Source: Mesorhizobium loti
Lineage (GTDB): Bacteria > Pseudomonadota > Alphaproteobacteria > Rhizobiales > Rhizobiaceae
Length of the DNA: 64,000 nucleotides
Assembly: GCF_013170705.1 (NCBI RefSeq)
Contig: NZ_CP033334.1
Coordinates: 3,325,501 to 3,389,500, forward strand
Reading direction: 5' to 3'
Shown: positions 51,355-60,577 of the stretch, piece after piece
Position numbering within the stretch: position 1 is the stretch's first letter
How the letters are laid out: each line of letters opens with the position of its first letter
Notes under the pieces: model-generated
Database searches by the model: none
Seen by the model: the letters and a program-made list of their open reading frames with translations, nothing else
Told to the model about the DNA's origin: nothing
Made by a program: the position numbers and the translations under genes

Positions 51355-51539
51355 TTGCTGGCTCCGGATGGGCGGAAATCGCGACTCTGGACACTGTAGC
51401 CGTGTCGTGGCCGCAAAATCAAAGCCATCTCAAGGGAAAATCAAGAGGTCCTGAAGGCCGCCTCAAAGCGAGCGCTGCGGCCGCGTCGCATAGTCCTCCT
51501 GCAACCAACGCAAACAACACTTTGAAAAGGAGAACTCAA

Positions 51540-52241
51540 ATGTCGAACAATGCAGCAAATTCCGTCGTCCTCGTCCATGGCGGCTTCGTCGATGGCTCCG
51601 GCTGGGAGGGCGTCTACCACCAGCTCAAGAAGGACGGCTACGACGTCACCATCGTCCAGAACCCGACCACCTCGCTCGCCGACGATGTCGCGGTGACGAA
51701 GCGCGCCATCGCCGCCGCTCCGGGCAATGTCATCCTGGTCGGCCACTCCTATGGCGGCGTGGTGGTGTCGGAAGCCGGCACCGATCCCAAGGTGGCTGGT
51801 GTCGTCTACATCGCGGCCTTCGCGGCGGATGCCGGCGAGTCGGTCTCGACCCTGATCGCCAACCCGCCTCCCGGTGCATCGGTGCCGCCGATCCTGCCGC
51901 CCGTCGACGGCTTCCTGATGCTCGACAAGGCCAAGTTCGCCGCTGCCTTCGCCGCCGATGTGCGCCCCTCGCTCGCTGCCTTCATGGCGGACTCGCAGGT
52001 GCCGTGGGGTATCCCGGCACTGGAAGGCAAGGTCACCAAGCCGGCCTGGAGGGTGAAGCCGAGCTGGTATCTCGTCGCCACCGACGACCACATGATCCCG
52101 CCGCCGGCGCAGCGCCAGATGGCGACCCGGGCCGGAGCCACGACGGTGGAAGTGCCCGGCAGCCACGCGGTCTATGTCTCCGATCCGGCGGCGGTCGCCA
52201 AGCTGATCGAACAGGCTGCCGCCGGCGTCGGCAAGAACTGA
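51540..52241 (+). CDS. Alpha/beta hydrolase
   Basis: A 233-residue hydrolase: VVLVHGGFVDGSGWEGVY (oxyanion region), the nucleophile elbow VGHSYGGVV with Ser near residue 76, and a C-terminal PGSHAVYVSDP bearing the catalytic His. The acid is likely the Asp in VATDDHMIP. It resembles the esterase/salicylate-esterase-like group with small ester substrates. AAAAGGAGAAC precedes the ATG. It is divergent from the CadC-like regulator and followed by a strong terminator. Confidence 0.88.
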   Translation: MSNNAANSVVLVHGGFVDGSGWEGVYHQLKKDGYDVTIVQNPTTSLADDVAVTKRAIAAAPGNVILVGHSYGGVVVSEAGTDPKVAGVVYIAAFAADAGESVSTLIANPPPGASVPPILPPVDGFLMLDKAKFAAAFAADVRPSLAAFMADSQVPWGIPALEGKVTKPAWRVKPSWYLVATDDHMIPPPAQRQMATRAGATTVEVPGSHAVYVSDPAAVAKLIEQAAAGVGKN

Positions 52242-52260
52242 GCCCGCGACATCCCTGAAG

Positions 52261-52294
52261 AAAGGCCCGGGCGCCTGGCGCCCGGGCCCTTTTT
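52261..52294 (+). terminator. Rho-independent terminator after the hydrolase
   Basis: GGCCCGGGCGCC and GGCGCCCGGGCC form a very GC-rich stem followed by TTTTT. Confidence 0.88.
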
Positions 52295-52473
52295 GTTCCA
52301 TCCCGTATCCGGCCGACGGTGCGCCTGATATCCACTTCCTCCTGGGATCGTCGGTCGCATCTCCGACATCCAACGGCCGCTCCTGGGGATCGCGAGGCTG
52401 GCGCCTGTGCCAAACAATACGGATCGGTGATAACAGGCTCCAGCACGGGCGAGGGGACGGTTCCGGAAACACA

Positions 52474-53454
52474 ATGGCAAGGCGGTTTGCGTTTCTGCTG
52501 GTTCGCGACTTCACCCTGTCGCCGCTGTCGCTGTTCATCGACACGCTGCGTCTCGCGGGCGACGAGGGCGACCGCAGCCGCAGGATCGAGTTCGACTGGG
52601 AGATCGTCGGCGAACGCGGCCTGCCGATCCGGGCGAGTTGCGGCGTCGAATTGCTGCCGACCAAGGGGATCGGCAATCCGGAGGATTTCGACAATGTCGT
52701 CGTGGTCGGCGGCCTGCTCGACACCAACCGCAGCCTGAGCTCGGACAAGGAAACGTTCCTGCTGCGCGCCGCCGAGAAGGGGGTGCCGCTGACGGCGCTC
52801 TGCACGGGAAGCTTCGTGCTGGCGCGCTACGGCCTGCTCGACGGCTACGCCGCGGCCGTCAGCTGGTTCCACATCAAGGACTTTCGCAGCCAATTCCCTG
52901 ACGTAAACGCCCATGCCGACAGTCTGTTTTCCGTCGACCGTGGGCGTTCGACATGCGCCGGCGGCACGGGTGCGGCCGACCTCGCCGGCCACTTCGTGTC
53001 CCAGTTCATCGGCCAGAAGGCGGCGGAAAAGGCCGCCAAGATCCTGGTGCTCGATCGGATCAGAAGCAGCCGCGACGTGCAGCCCGTCGGCGACCTGTTT
53101 CCGAAGGCGTCGAGCCGCGCGGTGAAGCGCGCACTTCTGTTGATGGAGAGCAACCTCCAGGAGACGCTTTCGGTGACCGAGATCGCTGGCCGGCTGAACT
53201 GCTCGCGGCGCCAGCTCGAGCGGCTGTTCGGGACCGAGCTCGGTATCGGTCCAATGGCGGCCTATCTGGCGCTCAGGGTGCATCATGCCAAGTCGCTGCT
53301 CGAAGGCAGCGACCTGCAGATCGGCGACATCGCCTATCGCTGCGGCTTCACCAATGCCGGCCATTTCAGCCGCGTGTTCCGCCAGCAGACCGGCATCACG
53401 CCGACCCATCTCAGGCACCCCAACCGGATGCCCGCCACTGCCGCGGGGCAATGA
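52474..53454 (+). CDS. GlxA family transcriptional regulator (DJ-1/PfpI domain plus AraC HTH)
   Basis: A 326-residue regulator. The N-terminal DJ-1/PfpI-like domain (about 5-175) has VVVGGLLDTN and the nucleophile-elbow region ALCTGSFVLARYGLLDGY, with a Cys at the position used by DJ-1 proteins. The C-terminal AraC domain has IAGRLNCSRRQLERLFGTEL and IAYRCGFTNAGHFSRVFRQQ. Homologues often control amine or choline-related catabolism; the effector here is unknown. A decayed copy is at 45087-45487. Confidence 0.9.
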   Translation: MARRFAFLLVRDFTLSPLSLFIDTLRLAGDEGDRSRRIEFDWEIVGERGLPIRASCGVELLPTKGIGNPEDFDNVVVVGGLLDTNRSLSSDKETFLLRAAEKGVPLTALCTGSFVLARYGLLDGYAAAVSWFHIKDFRSQFPDVNAHADSLFSVDRGRSTCAGGTGAADLAGHFVSQFIGQKAAEKAAKILVLDRIRSSRDVQPVGDLFPKASSRAVKRALLLMESNLQETLSVTEIAGRLNCSRRQLERLFGTELGIGPMAAYLALRVHHAKSLLEGSDLQIGDIAYRCGFTNAGHFSRVFRQQTGITPTHLRHPNRMPATAAGQ

Positions 53455-53493
53455 GGCCCGGCCGCCAAGCGGCGCTGACACTTTGTTTGGCGC

Positions 53494-53563
53494 AATTCCC
53501 AAGGGCAAGCGCTACGCGCTTGTCCCGGGAAAACCGTTCACACTTTTCCTGGAATTGCTCAGC
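53494..53563. repeat. Rhizobial intergenic repeat, family D, copy 2
   Basis: GCAATTCCCAAGGGCAAGCG pairs with CGCTTGTCCCGGGAA, and the element ends CACACTTTTCCTGGAATTGC like the other copies. It lies between convergent genes and touches the htpG stop codon. Confidence 0.72.
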
Positions 53564-55445
53564 CCTTCGAGATGCCGCGCGCGATCAGCCTTGCGAGCCG
53601 TTCCGAGAACGCCCTGGCGTCGGCCGGCTTGTCGCCGTCGAGCACGCGCGCCTCGTCGTAGAGAAGATGGGCGGCATCGTCCTTGAAGGCCTGCTCGTCC
53701 TCGCCGAGGCCGGCGAGCGCCAGCACGCGCTCATGCCTCGGGTTGATTTCGAGGATGGGCTTGGCCGCCTTGTCGAGGCGGCCGGCGGCGTTCATCAGCC
53801 GTTCGAACTGACGGTCGGGACCGTGTTCGGGGGCGACAAGGCAGACCGCGCTTTCGGTCAGGCGATCCGATGCCTTCACGTCCGAGACGGCATCGCCAAG
53901 GGCGGACTTGACGAAGGCCAGGAAGCCGTCGACCTCCGGCGTCGCCACTGTCTCCTGCTTCTTGGCTTCGTCGAGCAGCGGGATGTCGGACAGCTCGGCC
54001 ACGCCCTGCGTGACCGACTTGAACGGCTTGCCGTCGAATTCGGGCGCCATCGTCACCCAGAAACTGTCGACCGGATCGGTGAGCAACAGCACCTCGATGC
54101 CGCGCGCCTTGAACCCTTCGAGCTGCGGCGAGGCTTCAAGCCGGGCGCGGTCGTCGCCGGCCATGAAGAAGATCGCCTTCTGGCCTTCCTTCATCGCGGC
54201 AACATAGTCGGCAAGGCCGCGCCAGGCTTCGCCAGAGGCGGTCGAGCGGAAGCGGGCGAGCTTCAGCAATTGCTCGCGGCGCTCATAGTCCTCGTAGAGT
54301 CCTTCCTTGAGGACGACGCCGAAATTGTCCCAGATTTTCGCATAGGCGTCGGCCTCGTTTTCGGCGAGCTTGGCGAGATCGCCGAGCACGCGGTTGGTCA
54401 GGCCCTTGCGGATGGAGGCGAGCAGCGGGCTTTCCTGGATCATCTCGCGCGAGACGTTGAGCGGCAGGTCGGCGGAATCGACAAGCCCGCGCACGAAGCG
54501 CAGGTAGCGCGGCAGAAGGTCGGCATCGTCGGTGATGAAGACGCGGCGCACATAGAGCTTCATGCGGCCCTTGCGGTCCTGGTCGAACAGATCGAACGGA
54601 CGCGAGCCCGGCACGAAGGCGAGCACCGAATATTCCTGCCGGCCCTCGGCGCGGAAATGGATGGTGGCGGCCGGCTCGTCATACTGGCCGGCGACGCCGC
54701 GATAGAAGTCCGTATATTCCTCGGGCTTGATCTCGCTTTTCGGCCGGACCCAGAGTGCCGTGCCGTCGGCGATGTCGCGCGCCTCGGCGCCGGGCTTCTC
54801 GATGAGCGTGATCGGCACCGGCACATGGCCCGACTGCGACTTGGCCAACTGCTCGAGCCGGTAGGATCCGGTGTAGGAGACGGCATCGTCCATGAGATGC
54901 AGCACGACGCGGGTGCCGCGCTTCGGCGCGGCTTCGAGCGGGGCGGGCGCGATCTCATAGGACCCCTTGCCGTCCGACGACCAGCGCCAGGCTTCCTCGC
55001 TTCCCGCCAGGCGGCTGATGACATCGACCCGGTCGGCCACCATGAAGGCGGAGTAGAAGCCGACACCGAACTGGCCGATGAGCTGCGTGTCCTCGGTGCC
55101 GGAGCCGACGCGCTCGATGAAGGCGCGGGTGCCGGAGCGGGCGATCGTGCCCAGCGCCTCGGCCATGTCGTCGCGGCTCATGCCGATGCCGTTGTCCTCG
55201 ACGGTGATCTGCTTGTTGTCCGCGTCAGCCGAGATCGAGATGCGCGGCTTGGGATCGTCGGCCAGAAGCTCCGGGCGGCTGACAGCCTCGAAGCGCAGCT
55301 TCTCGCAGGCATCAGCCGCGTTGGAAATCAGCTCGCGCAGGAAGACGTCCTTATCGGAATAGACCGAATGCACCATCATGTGCAGCAGCCGCGAAACATC
55401 CGCCTCGAACGCCCTGGTTTCCGTCGTTTTCGTATCCGTCGTCAT
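53559..55445 (-). CDS. htpG: Molecular chaperone HtpG (Hsp90)
   Basis: A 628-residue bacterial Hsp90. The GHKL ATP-binding domain has NAADACEKLRFEAV (Asn and the catalytic-site Glu region near residue 35), DNGIGM and GQFGVGFYSAFMV. The middle domain contains LYVRRVFITDD and PLNVSREMIQ with the conserved Arg. The C-terminal dimerisation domain closes the protein. It assists folding and remodelling of client proteins under stress. ATG 55445 is chosen at the family boundary. Confidence 0.95.
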   Translation of the reverse strand: MTTDTKTTETRAFEADVSRLLHMMVHSVYSDKDVFLRELISNAADACEKLRFEAVSRPELLADDPKPRISISADADNKQITVEDNGIGMSRDDMAEALGTIARSGTRAFIERVGSGTEDTQLIGQFGVGFYSAFMVADRVDVISRLAGSEEAWRWSSDGKGSYEIAPAPLEAAPKRGTRVVLHLMDDAVSYTGSYRLEQLAKSQSGHVPVPITLIEKPGAEARDIADGTALWVRPKSEIKPEEYTDFYRGVAGQYDEPAATIHFRAEGRQEYSVLAFVPGSRPFDLFDQDRKGRMKLYVRRVFITDDADLLPRYLRFVRGLVDSADLPLNVSREMIQESPLLASIRKGLTNRVLGDLAKLAENEADAYAKIWDNFGVVLKEGLYEDYERREQLLKLARFRSTASGEAWRGLADYVAAMKEGQKAIFFMAGDDRARLEASPQLEGFKARGIEVLLLTDPVDSFWVTMAPEFDGKPFKSVTQGVAELSDIPLLDEAKKQETVATPEVDGFLAFVKSALGDAVSDVKASDRLTESAVCLVAPEHGPDRQFERLMNAAGRLDKAAKPILEINPRHERVLALAGLGEDEQAFKDDAAHLLYDEARVLDGDKPADARAFSERLARLIARGISKG

Positions 55446-55658
55446 TCCGGTTTTCCCACGCTTTTCATCCGCCCGCCGCGCCGGGGCGCGTTCAGGACTT
55501 CCTTTCAACCATTTTTTGCGGTGCTGGCAACTGCGTTCAGCGTGCCAGCGCGCCGACGATATGGTGGTGGGATGCGAGGGCAACAAGGACGAGTCGCCAA
55601 TTTATGGATCGCCGCGCCAACCAAACCGCTTGGCGCCGCGGCTGACACATAGAGGGAG

Positions 55659-55742
55659 AAGTGTTACCCATGTATCCGGTTTAAAGTGTTACCCATCTAT
55701 CGGCTGGACAGGCAGGCAGGTGAGGGGCAGCGCCGACGTTGC
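55659..55742. repeat. Direct repeat resembling an IS end plus truncated mosaic element C
   Basis: AAGTGTTACCCAT occurs twice (55659-55671 and 55684-55696), each followed by a TATC(C)GG stretch, like the subterminal repeats of IS21-type elements. It runs directly into GGCAGGTGAGGGGCAGCGCC, the terminal part of repeat C. No transposase is near, so this would be a relic end. The 55446-55745 gap has no gene. Confidence 0.5.
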
Positions 55743-55745
55743 CCC

Positions 55746-56630
55746 TTATTTCCCCGCCATGTGATCCGCTAGCGCCTGCGCCTGGGCGAGCAGCGCGGGG
55801 AAGGCCGGGGTGCCGGGCAGGTTCTTGCCCATGCAGGCGCGGAAGTCGTCGTCGCCTTTCGTCCAGGCGGCGTTGGCGGCGTCGGATGTGTTTTCGTCGC
55901 TGTCGTCGGTGGCCTGCTTGGCCAGTTTCTGGGCGGCTGCGTCGGCGGCGGTCCAGACGGCGTCGCAGGCCGCGATCTTCGGGACCGGCGGCGCCGCGGG
56001 CGCCTCGGCGATCAGGACGCTGTTGCCCTTGACGACCGTGACGATGACCTCCTGGTCGTAGTTCGGCCCGATATCCTGTGCCCAGCCGCCGAGCCGCGCG
56101 ATCGCCATGTCGGCGCCATCAGGCGTCTTCAGCGCGAAGTCGAGCGTGCCGGTGAAGGCGGCGTCGCTGCCGATGGCCTGGGTGTAGAAGGCGTCGAGTT
56201 TCAGCGCGGCGTCGAAGCTGGTGGGCAGTTTGAGGTCGGCGTCCGTCTCGGCCGCACGCGACTTGAGCCAGCGCTCGACCAGCCCGCGTGTCGATGCCAC
56301 GATGCTGGGGCCGTCCTCGGTGCCGTGGCGCAGCCCGTCGAGCATGCCGAAGCCGACATCGGAGGAACTGAGGCTTTCGATATTGATCGTGCCGGCAGCC
56401 GGGAAATCCTTGACCGTGAAGGGGCCGAGGAGGGCGGTGAGACGTTTTTCGAGATCGGCGCGGGCCTTTTCATTGGCCGCGTCGAGCGTTTCCACGGCGG
56501 TGTTCGTGCTCTCCATCGCCGCGATCTCGGCAATCGCCTTGTCGCGCGCGGCGATATAGTCGTCCTCGGGCGAGGCGGCGAAGGCAACACCGCTGGCGAG
56601 TGCAAACATGACCGTCCAGACCAACAGCAT
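55746..56630 (-). CDS. Secreted hypothetical protein
   Basis: A 294-residue protein with a signal peptide (1-18, ending VAFAA). The mature part starts with a helical segment and ends with two cysteines 52 residues apart (IAACDAVWT and FRACMGKNL) flanking an acidic Ala-rich stretch. AAAGG lies 7 bases before ATG 56630. I recognise no family; it is probably periplasmic. Confidence 0.68.
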   Translation of the reverse strand: MLLVWTVMFALASGVAFAASPEDDYIAARDKAIAEIAAMESTNTAVETLDAANEKARADLEKRLTALLGPFTVKDFPAAGTINIESLSSSDVGFGMLDGLRHGTEDGPSIVASTRGLVERWLKSRAAETDADLKLPTSFDAALKLDAFYTQAIGSDAAFTGTLDFALKTPDGADMAIARLGGWAQDIGPNYDQEVIVTVVKGNSVLIAEAPAAPPVPKIAACDAVWTAADAAAQKLAKQATDDSDENTSDAANAAWTKGDDDFRACMGKNLPGTPAFPALLAQAQALADHMAGK

Positions 56631-56967
56631 GACAGAACCTTTCTTCGTGGCGATCAACAGGCCAGGCAGCCATCGGGCAGCTTTGCGGCTATTGCGCGGC
56701 AGGAAACGTGGAGGCGAAACATCCTTGCCGGGGAGGGACCGCAAGCGCCGTCATTAACCATCAGTTAACTATCAGTTCGCCTTTGAATCAAATTTGGCGG
56801 ATATTGTTTTGGCCAACGAGGCTGCTCGAGGGACCTGAGAAGACAGCAATTATTGGCCTGGCGCGCAGCCTTCGGTCGCGCGGCAGTCTGAAATCAAAAG
56901 AATAAGCGACGGACCACCGTCGCCTTGCAGGGAGGCGTCAGCATCATTCTTGATGAGGATCGCCACA
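56631..56967. other. Intergenic region without a recognisable gene
   Basis: Divergent gap of 337 bp. An AT-rich stretch around 56750-56810 could hold a promoter. I see no convincing small gene. Confidence 0.4.
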
Positions 56968-57249
56968 ATGAAGATCGAAGACGCGGTGACCACTGTAACA
57001 GCCGAGGCCAACGCGCTTGTGTCGTGCCTCGGCCAACCCGTCATCGCCTACCACGTGACGGAAATCATGCGAGAGGCCGACCTCGAGCACGCCAGACGGA
57101 TGCAGCTCGCCCTGATGCGGCGAAGCATCGAGGCGCTCGTCGATGACGGCCTGGAGGATGTGGCGGCGGAGCGTTTTGCGGCGCAATTCGACGGGCGAGT
57201 TGGTTCGGCGTGGCGGCTGCTGCACGCTTCGGATGGCGTGGCGCACTGA
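56968..57249 (+). CDS. Small hypothetical protein
   Basis: A 93-residue largely helical protein (for example EIMREADLEHARRMQLALMRR). GAGGA precedes ATG 56968 by 8 bases. The residue pattern is consistent with coding, but no family is recognised. Confidence 0.5.
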   Translation: MKIEDAVTTVTAEANALVSCLGQPVIAYHVTEIMREADLEHARRMQLALMRRSIEALVDDGLEDVAAERFAAQFDGRVGSAWRLLHASDGVAH

Positions 57250-57395
57250 GTTCGGGCCAGACCGGCCTCGAGCTTGGATCCTCCGTGCGGCCATTGGCGG
57301 ATCGATCAAGCCGGCTTCCGCCGGCCGTGTAAAGGAAGCCGTATCAGAAAACATGAAAAGCCCGACGCGAGTTGCGGACGCCTGGCACTCCTCGA

Positions 57396-57692
57396 TCAGC
57401 GTCGCGACAACTGGAAGAACCGACCGAGCCCCCTGGTTCTTAGCACATCCGCTATCTGGTTGATCTTCCCGACCGTCTTGCGGCCGTCGGCTGCTGCCCG
57501 CTCCGGCGGACGGGGCAGCCCAAGGCGCTTGCGCTGCGTGCCCGCGAAGGCGATCGCATCGCGCTCACGCCTGAATTGATGGAAAATTTCCTGGTCGTTC
57601 TCGCATACGCGGACAAACCAACCACCAAAACCCTCCGACAGCTCCACGGAGTTTTTGGGGCAACCGCTATCATACCGAGGGTGAACAGGCAT
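57396..57692 (-). CDS. Small conserved hypothetical protein
   Basis: A 98-residue protein. Residues about 23-60 (GGWFVRVCENDQEIFHQFRR, then AIAFAGTQRKRLGLP) form the beta-hairpin plus helix pattern seen in many short rhizobial proteins with a GxWxVxV...A..FA..Q..RL.L layout. The C-terminus is less regular. Function unknown. The surrounding region is gene debris, so it may be decaying. Confidence 0.5.
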   Translation of the reverse strand: MPVHPRYDSGCPKNSVELSEGFGGWFVRVCENDQEIFHQFRRERDAIAFAGTQRKRLGLPRPPERAAADGRKTVGKINQIADVLRTRGLGRFFQLSRR

Positions 57693-57904
57693 GGCGCTTC
57701 CTGCATCGCAGCTGAAAACGACGTGTCGACAAAATATCCGCCAACAATGAATGTGCTGTGACAGGTGCGACGCCCGGGCGGCACCGAGCCATGAAGCGGG
57801 CGGCCACGCGGGAGATCTTCACCCCGGGCGAGATTCAACCTGAGCTGGCTTGTATGTGTCAAAAAGTTGCACGATTGTCGGCTGCTCGATGATGTGGGTA
57901 TCCG

Positions 57905-58102
57905 ATGAAGCGTAAGGACAAGGCACGGCCTTTCGTGCCAACTGAAATCCACGTCAGCACCGTCGAGGATGACAGGGGTACGCTCGGTATCCTCTCGATC
58001 CAGACGACCGAAGGCATGGTTGAGATCGCGCTTGATCGCCAAGCCGCCGACGCGATCGTGAATGCCATCGGCGCAATCCGGACGAAGCTGGACCAGAGCT
58101 GA
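57905..58102 (+). CDS. Small conserved hypothetical protein (65 aa)
   Basis: A compact acidic protein: three strands (TEIHVSTVEDDRGTLGILSI) followed by an amphipathic helix (DRQAADAIVNAIGAIRTKLD). The shape is that of a real small domain. No partner gene is evident. The ribosome-binding site is weak. Confidence 0.5.
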   Translation: MKRKDKARPFVPTEIHVSTVEDDRGTLGILSIQTTEGMVEIALDRQAADAIVNAIGAIRTKLDQS

Positions 58103-58127
58103 GAAGGCCGGGCCAGCGGCCGAGGAG

Positions 58128-58219
58128 ATCGATGTTCGGATTGCCGGCGGTCAGCAGGATGGCGATGGCGTCATCATATCCGGGGTCGCGGTCCAGGATG
58201 ATCTTTTCCAGGTGGGCAT
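58128..58219 (-). pseudogene. N-terminal relic of a nucleoside hydrolase
   Basis: About 30 codons on the minus strand encode LEKIILDRDPGYDDAIAILL followed by NPNIDLLG. This is the start of inosine/uridine-preferring nucleoside hydrolases (calcium-binding DPGxDDA motif, here with DRDPGYDDA). The presumed ATG (58219) is out of frame with this stretch, so at least one base has been lost, and homology stops after LLG. Non-functional. The remaining part of 58103-58500 has no recognisable gene. Confidence 0.6.
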
Positions 58220-58500
58220 CTCCCTTGCCTTCCGCGCTGGGACAAGAGACCGCACGCCCCCGTGCAGTCAAGGTTCGGATGCTCGATCGATCCGGCCTGC
58301 GTAAGTCTGGTCGCGCGCGGCCGGGCATGCTCGGCGCGGCTGATCCGAACAGGGTCGTCTCAGGGAAAGTTTCGTTCGTTCGAATGACAACAAGCAGAGA
58401 AATAGAAGATAGCGTCGCGGTGACGCGGCATCCAGCGCCGTGGCTCGAACTAAGTGGAGAATACGATCGCGGTGAGGGTCGCGCCAGGTGAGGTCAAGTG

Positions 58501-59652
58501 ATGAATCATTTGCAAGGTACCAGGGCCAAATGCCGGCTCTTTGACTTCACCCTTATTAAGCGACGCGCTTTTGTTCTACTTCACAGGATAGTTGGCAGCG
58601 GGTGTAAGGCCACGCTGTCCTTTGTTTCGTCCATCCTCGTTCTGCTGTCTGCGTCTCCCGCGAACAGCCAGCTGGCGCCCGATGCGTCCGCGACGGCCGC
58701 GGTCAATGGCCGTTCGTCGGTCGCGGTTTCGGACCATACGGATATCGCGAAAGAACCGGGCAATGTGCGATCCGGCGCGGTCGGAACCAACATATTCAAT
58801 CCCGCGCCCGGCGGAGCGAATGCCCTCAACGGCCCACAAACGCCGCCCGGCGCGGTGGAGGAGGCCTTGCGCCGCGAATTGGCCGCTGCACGGGCTGAAC
58901 TGGCCAAGCAAGCGCAGGCCCTGAAAGAGCAGCAGCAAACGGACGAAGCGCTCACGGCCAACCTGGACACCGCGCTGCGCGCCATCCAAGATTTCAGGGC
59001 GGAAGCCAGTCTCTGGGACGGCAAGAAAGGCGCGATGCCTGAAACGCATCCCTCCACCGATGCCTCCCACGCCGCCGCGAACCAGGCGCTGGAAGAGGAG
59101 CGCCACAAGGCCGAGCTCCTGGAACAGGAACTCGCCACGGCTCGGCAGACCATCGATGCTCTCAAGACGAGCGCAAACCTGGCCGCGGCGGAGCAGGCCA
59201 AGGCCCTGGAGGACCGGCAAGTGGCTGACGCCGCTTCAAACCAAGCCGGAGAAGCGCTCGAACTGGAACGTCGACGGGCGGATTCAGCCATGCGTGACCT
59301 CGACAGTGCCCGCGAGGAACGGGACGCCTTGAAGCAGAGCTCGATAGGCTTGAGTGCGGCGCTGGACCAGGAGCGGGAGAGGGCCAACGGCTTGGCCCGC
59401 AGCCTCAGTGCCGCGCGTGCGGAAATCGACGCCATCAAGGACAAGCGTCGGACCGCGGCCGAGATGCGCGCGCCCAAGGCAGGTACCTCCGAGAGCGCGC
59501 TCGCAAGTCCGCCATCGCGTCCGGTCGCAGCCCGTAACCCGGACCTGCCGAAAAAACGGAAAGTGAAAGGCCCAAAGTCGCCGCAACCTGTCCTGCTGGC
59601 AACCATCGCTCTTCCAACCGCATTGCTCCCGGTGCGACCACCCGCGCAGTGA
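58501..59652 (+). CDS. Coiled-coil hypothetical protein, probably exported
   Basis: A 383-residue protein. A hydrophobic segment near residues 35-55 (LSFVSSILVLLSASPANSQ) acts as signal or anchor. A long coiled coil follows (about 115-320, repeated LEQELATARQTIDALK-like heptads), then a basic Pro-rich tail. AGGTGAGG precedes tandem GTG-ATG starts. It is followed 40 bp later by another exported protein, probably in the same operon. Function unknown. Confidence 0.65.
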   Translation: MNHLQGTRAKCRLFDFTLIKRRAFVLLHRIVGSGCKATLSFVSSILVLLSASPANSQLAPDASATAAVNGRSSVAVSDHTDIAKEPGNVRSGAVGTNIFNPAPGGANALNGPQTPPGAVEEALRRELAAARAELAKQAQALKEQQQTDEALTANLDTALRAIQDFRAEASLWDGKKGAMPETHPSTDASHAAANQALEEERHKAELLEQELATARQTIDALKTSANLAAAEQAKALEDRQVADAASNQAGEALELERRRADSAMRDLDSAREERDALKQSSIGLSAALDQERERANGLARSLSAARAEIDAIKDKRRTAAEMRAPKAGTSESALASPPSRPVAARNPDLPKKRKVKGPKSPQPVLLATIALPTALLPVRPPAQ

Positions 59653-59692
59653 AGGACAGGTGAGCGAGATGCATGGCGCTGGGAGGATGACA

Positions 59693-60436
59693 ATGAAGAA
59701 ATACTTCGCGGCCGCGTTGACGATGGGTATCGCAATCGGGCCTGCCTCGGCTCTCGAAGCAGGTATAGGCGGCAGGGCCGGCGGTCTCGGCGCCGGCGCC
59801 GGCGTGAGCGCCGGTTCGCAAGGCGCATCCGTAGGGGTGGGCGCGAGCGTCGATGGCGTTGGCGGAGCCAACGTCGGAGCTTCGGTCGGCGCAGGCAGCG
59901 GGTCGGTCAGCGCCAGCGGCAACGTTGGCACCTCGGGTGCAGGCGTGTCGACCAGCGTCGGCGTGGGCGCCGATTCGTCCGCCCAAAACGGATCGACGGC
60001 CGCTCCCGGTGGCCAGGCCGCCGCCACCACCGGCTCTGCCGCGACAGCCACGGCCACCGCCATGACAGCGACAACCCTGGCCAAGGCCACCAGGCAACCG
60101 ATCCTCCTGCCATCCGTCCTCAGGCCTTCCAAAGCCGGTCAGGGCGACCTCACCATGGGATATCCCTTCGCACCCCTGGAAGCCCTGACGGCGAAACCAG
60201 GCACGCCGGCCACGGTCGTACAAGCCTGCCGCGCGGCGATCATGTCCGCCGCCAAGCCGCTTGGCGCTGTCCGTGTCCGTGCGGTAAGCGCGGGTGCCTT
60301 GCGTCAATCCGGGAGCGCGCTGACGGCGCCGATCATGGTGCGAATAGACTATGCGAGACGAGGCGGCATCGAAGTCCGGCAAGCGCAAGTCCGCTGTCGC
60401 CTCGACAAGGCAGGCAGGGTCCGCGCGGTGATCTAG
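59693..60436 (+). CDS. Secreted Gly/Ser/Ala-rich protein with a C-terminal domain
   Basis: A 247-residue protein. The signal peptide (MKKYFAAALTMGIAIGPASA) is followed by a Gly/Ala/Ser/Val repeat-like region (about 25-125, GVGASVDGVGGANVGASVGA), then a more globular C-terminal part (about 170-247) with Cys at residues 179 and 237 or so. GGGAGG lies 6 bases upstream of ATG 59693. Function unknown; surface or matrix structural role is a guess. Confidence 0.66.
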   Translation: MKKYFAAALTMGIAIGPASALEAGIGGRAGGLGAGAGVSAGSQGASVGVGASVDGVGGANVGASVGAGSGSVSASGNVGTSGAGVSTSVGVGADSSAQNGSTAAPGGQAAATTGSAATATATAMTATTLAKATRQPILLPSVLRPSKAGQGDLTMGYPFAPLEALTAKPGTPATVVQACRAAIMSAAKPLGAVRVRAVSAGALRQSGSALTAPIMVRIDYARRGGIEVRQAQVRCRLDKAGRVRAVI

Positions 60437-60577
60437 AACCAACCTGCAAGAGGGTAGGCGGCGCTCCGCCGACGCCGCGCGAGTTGGTCGAGGCGGCAAC
60501 ATTTTCCGCGGAACGGAGGTTCCAATCTCAAGTGAGCTGCTTCAAGCTCGGTCCTGGATCGCGGCAGGGGGCGTGAG

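Noticed and set aside
52953..55652. An 899-codon plus-strand open frame spanning the end of the GlxA gene and all of htpG
   Set aside because: It runs through two clear genes in other frames, is Arg/Gly/Ala-rich and has no domain. It is a GC-driven shadow.
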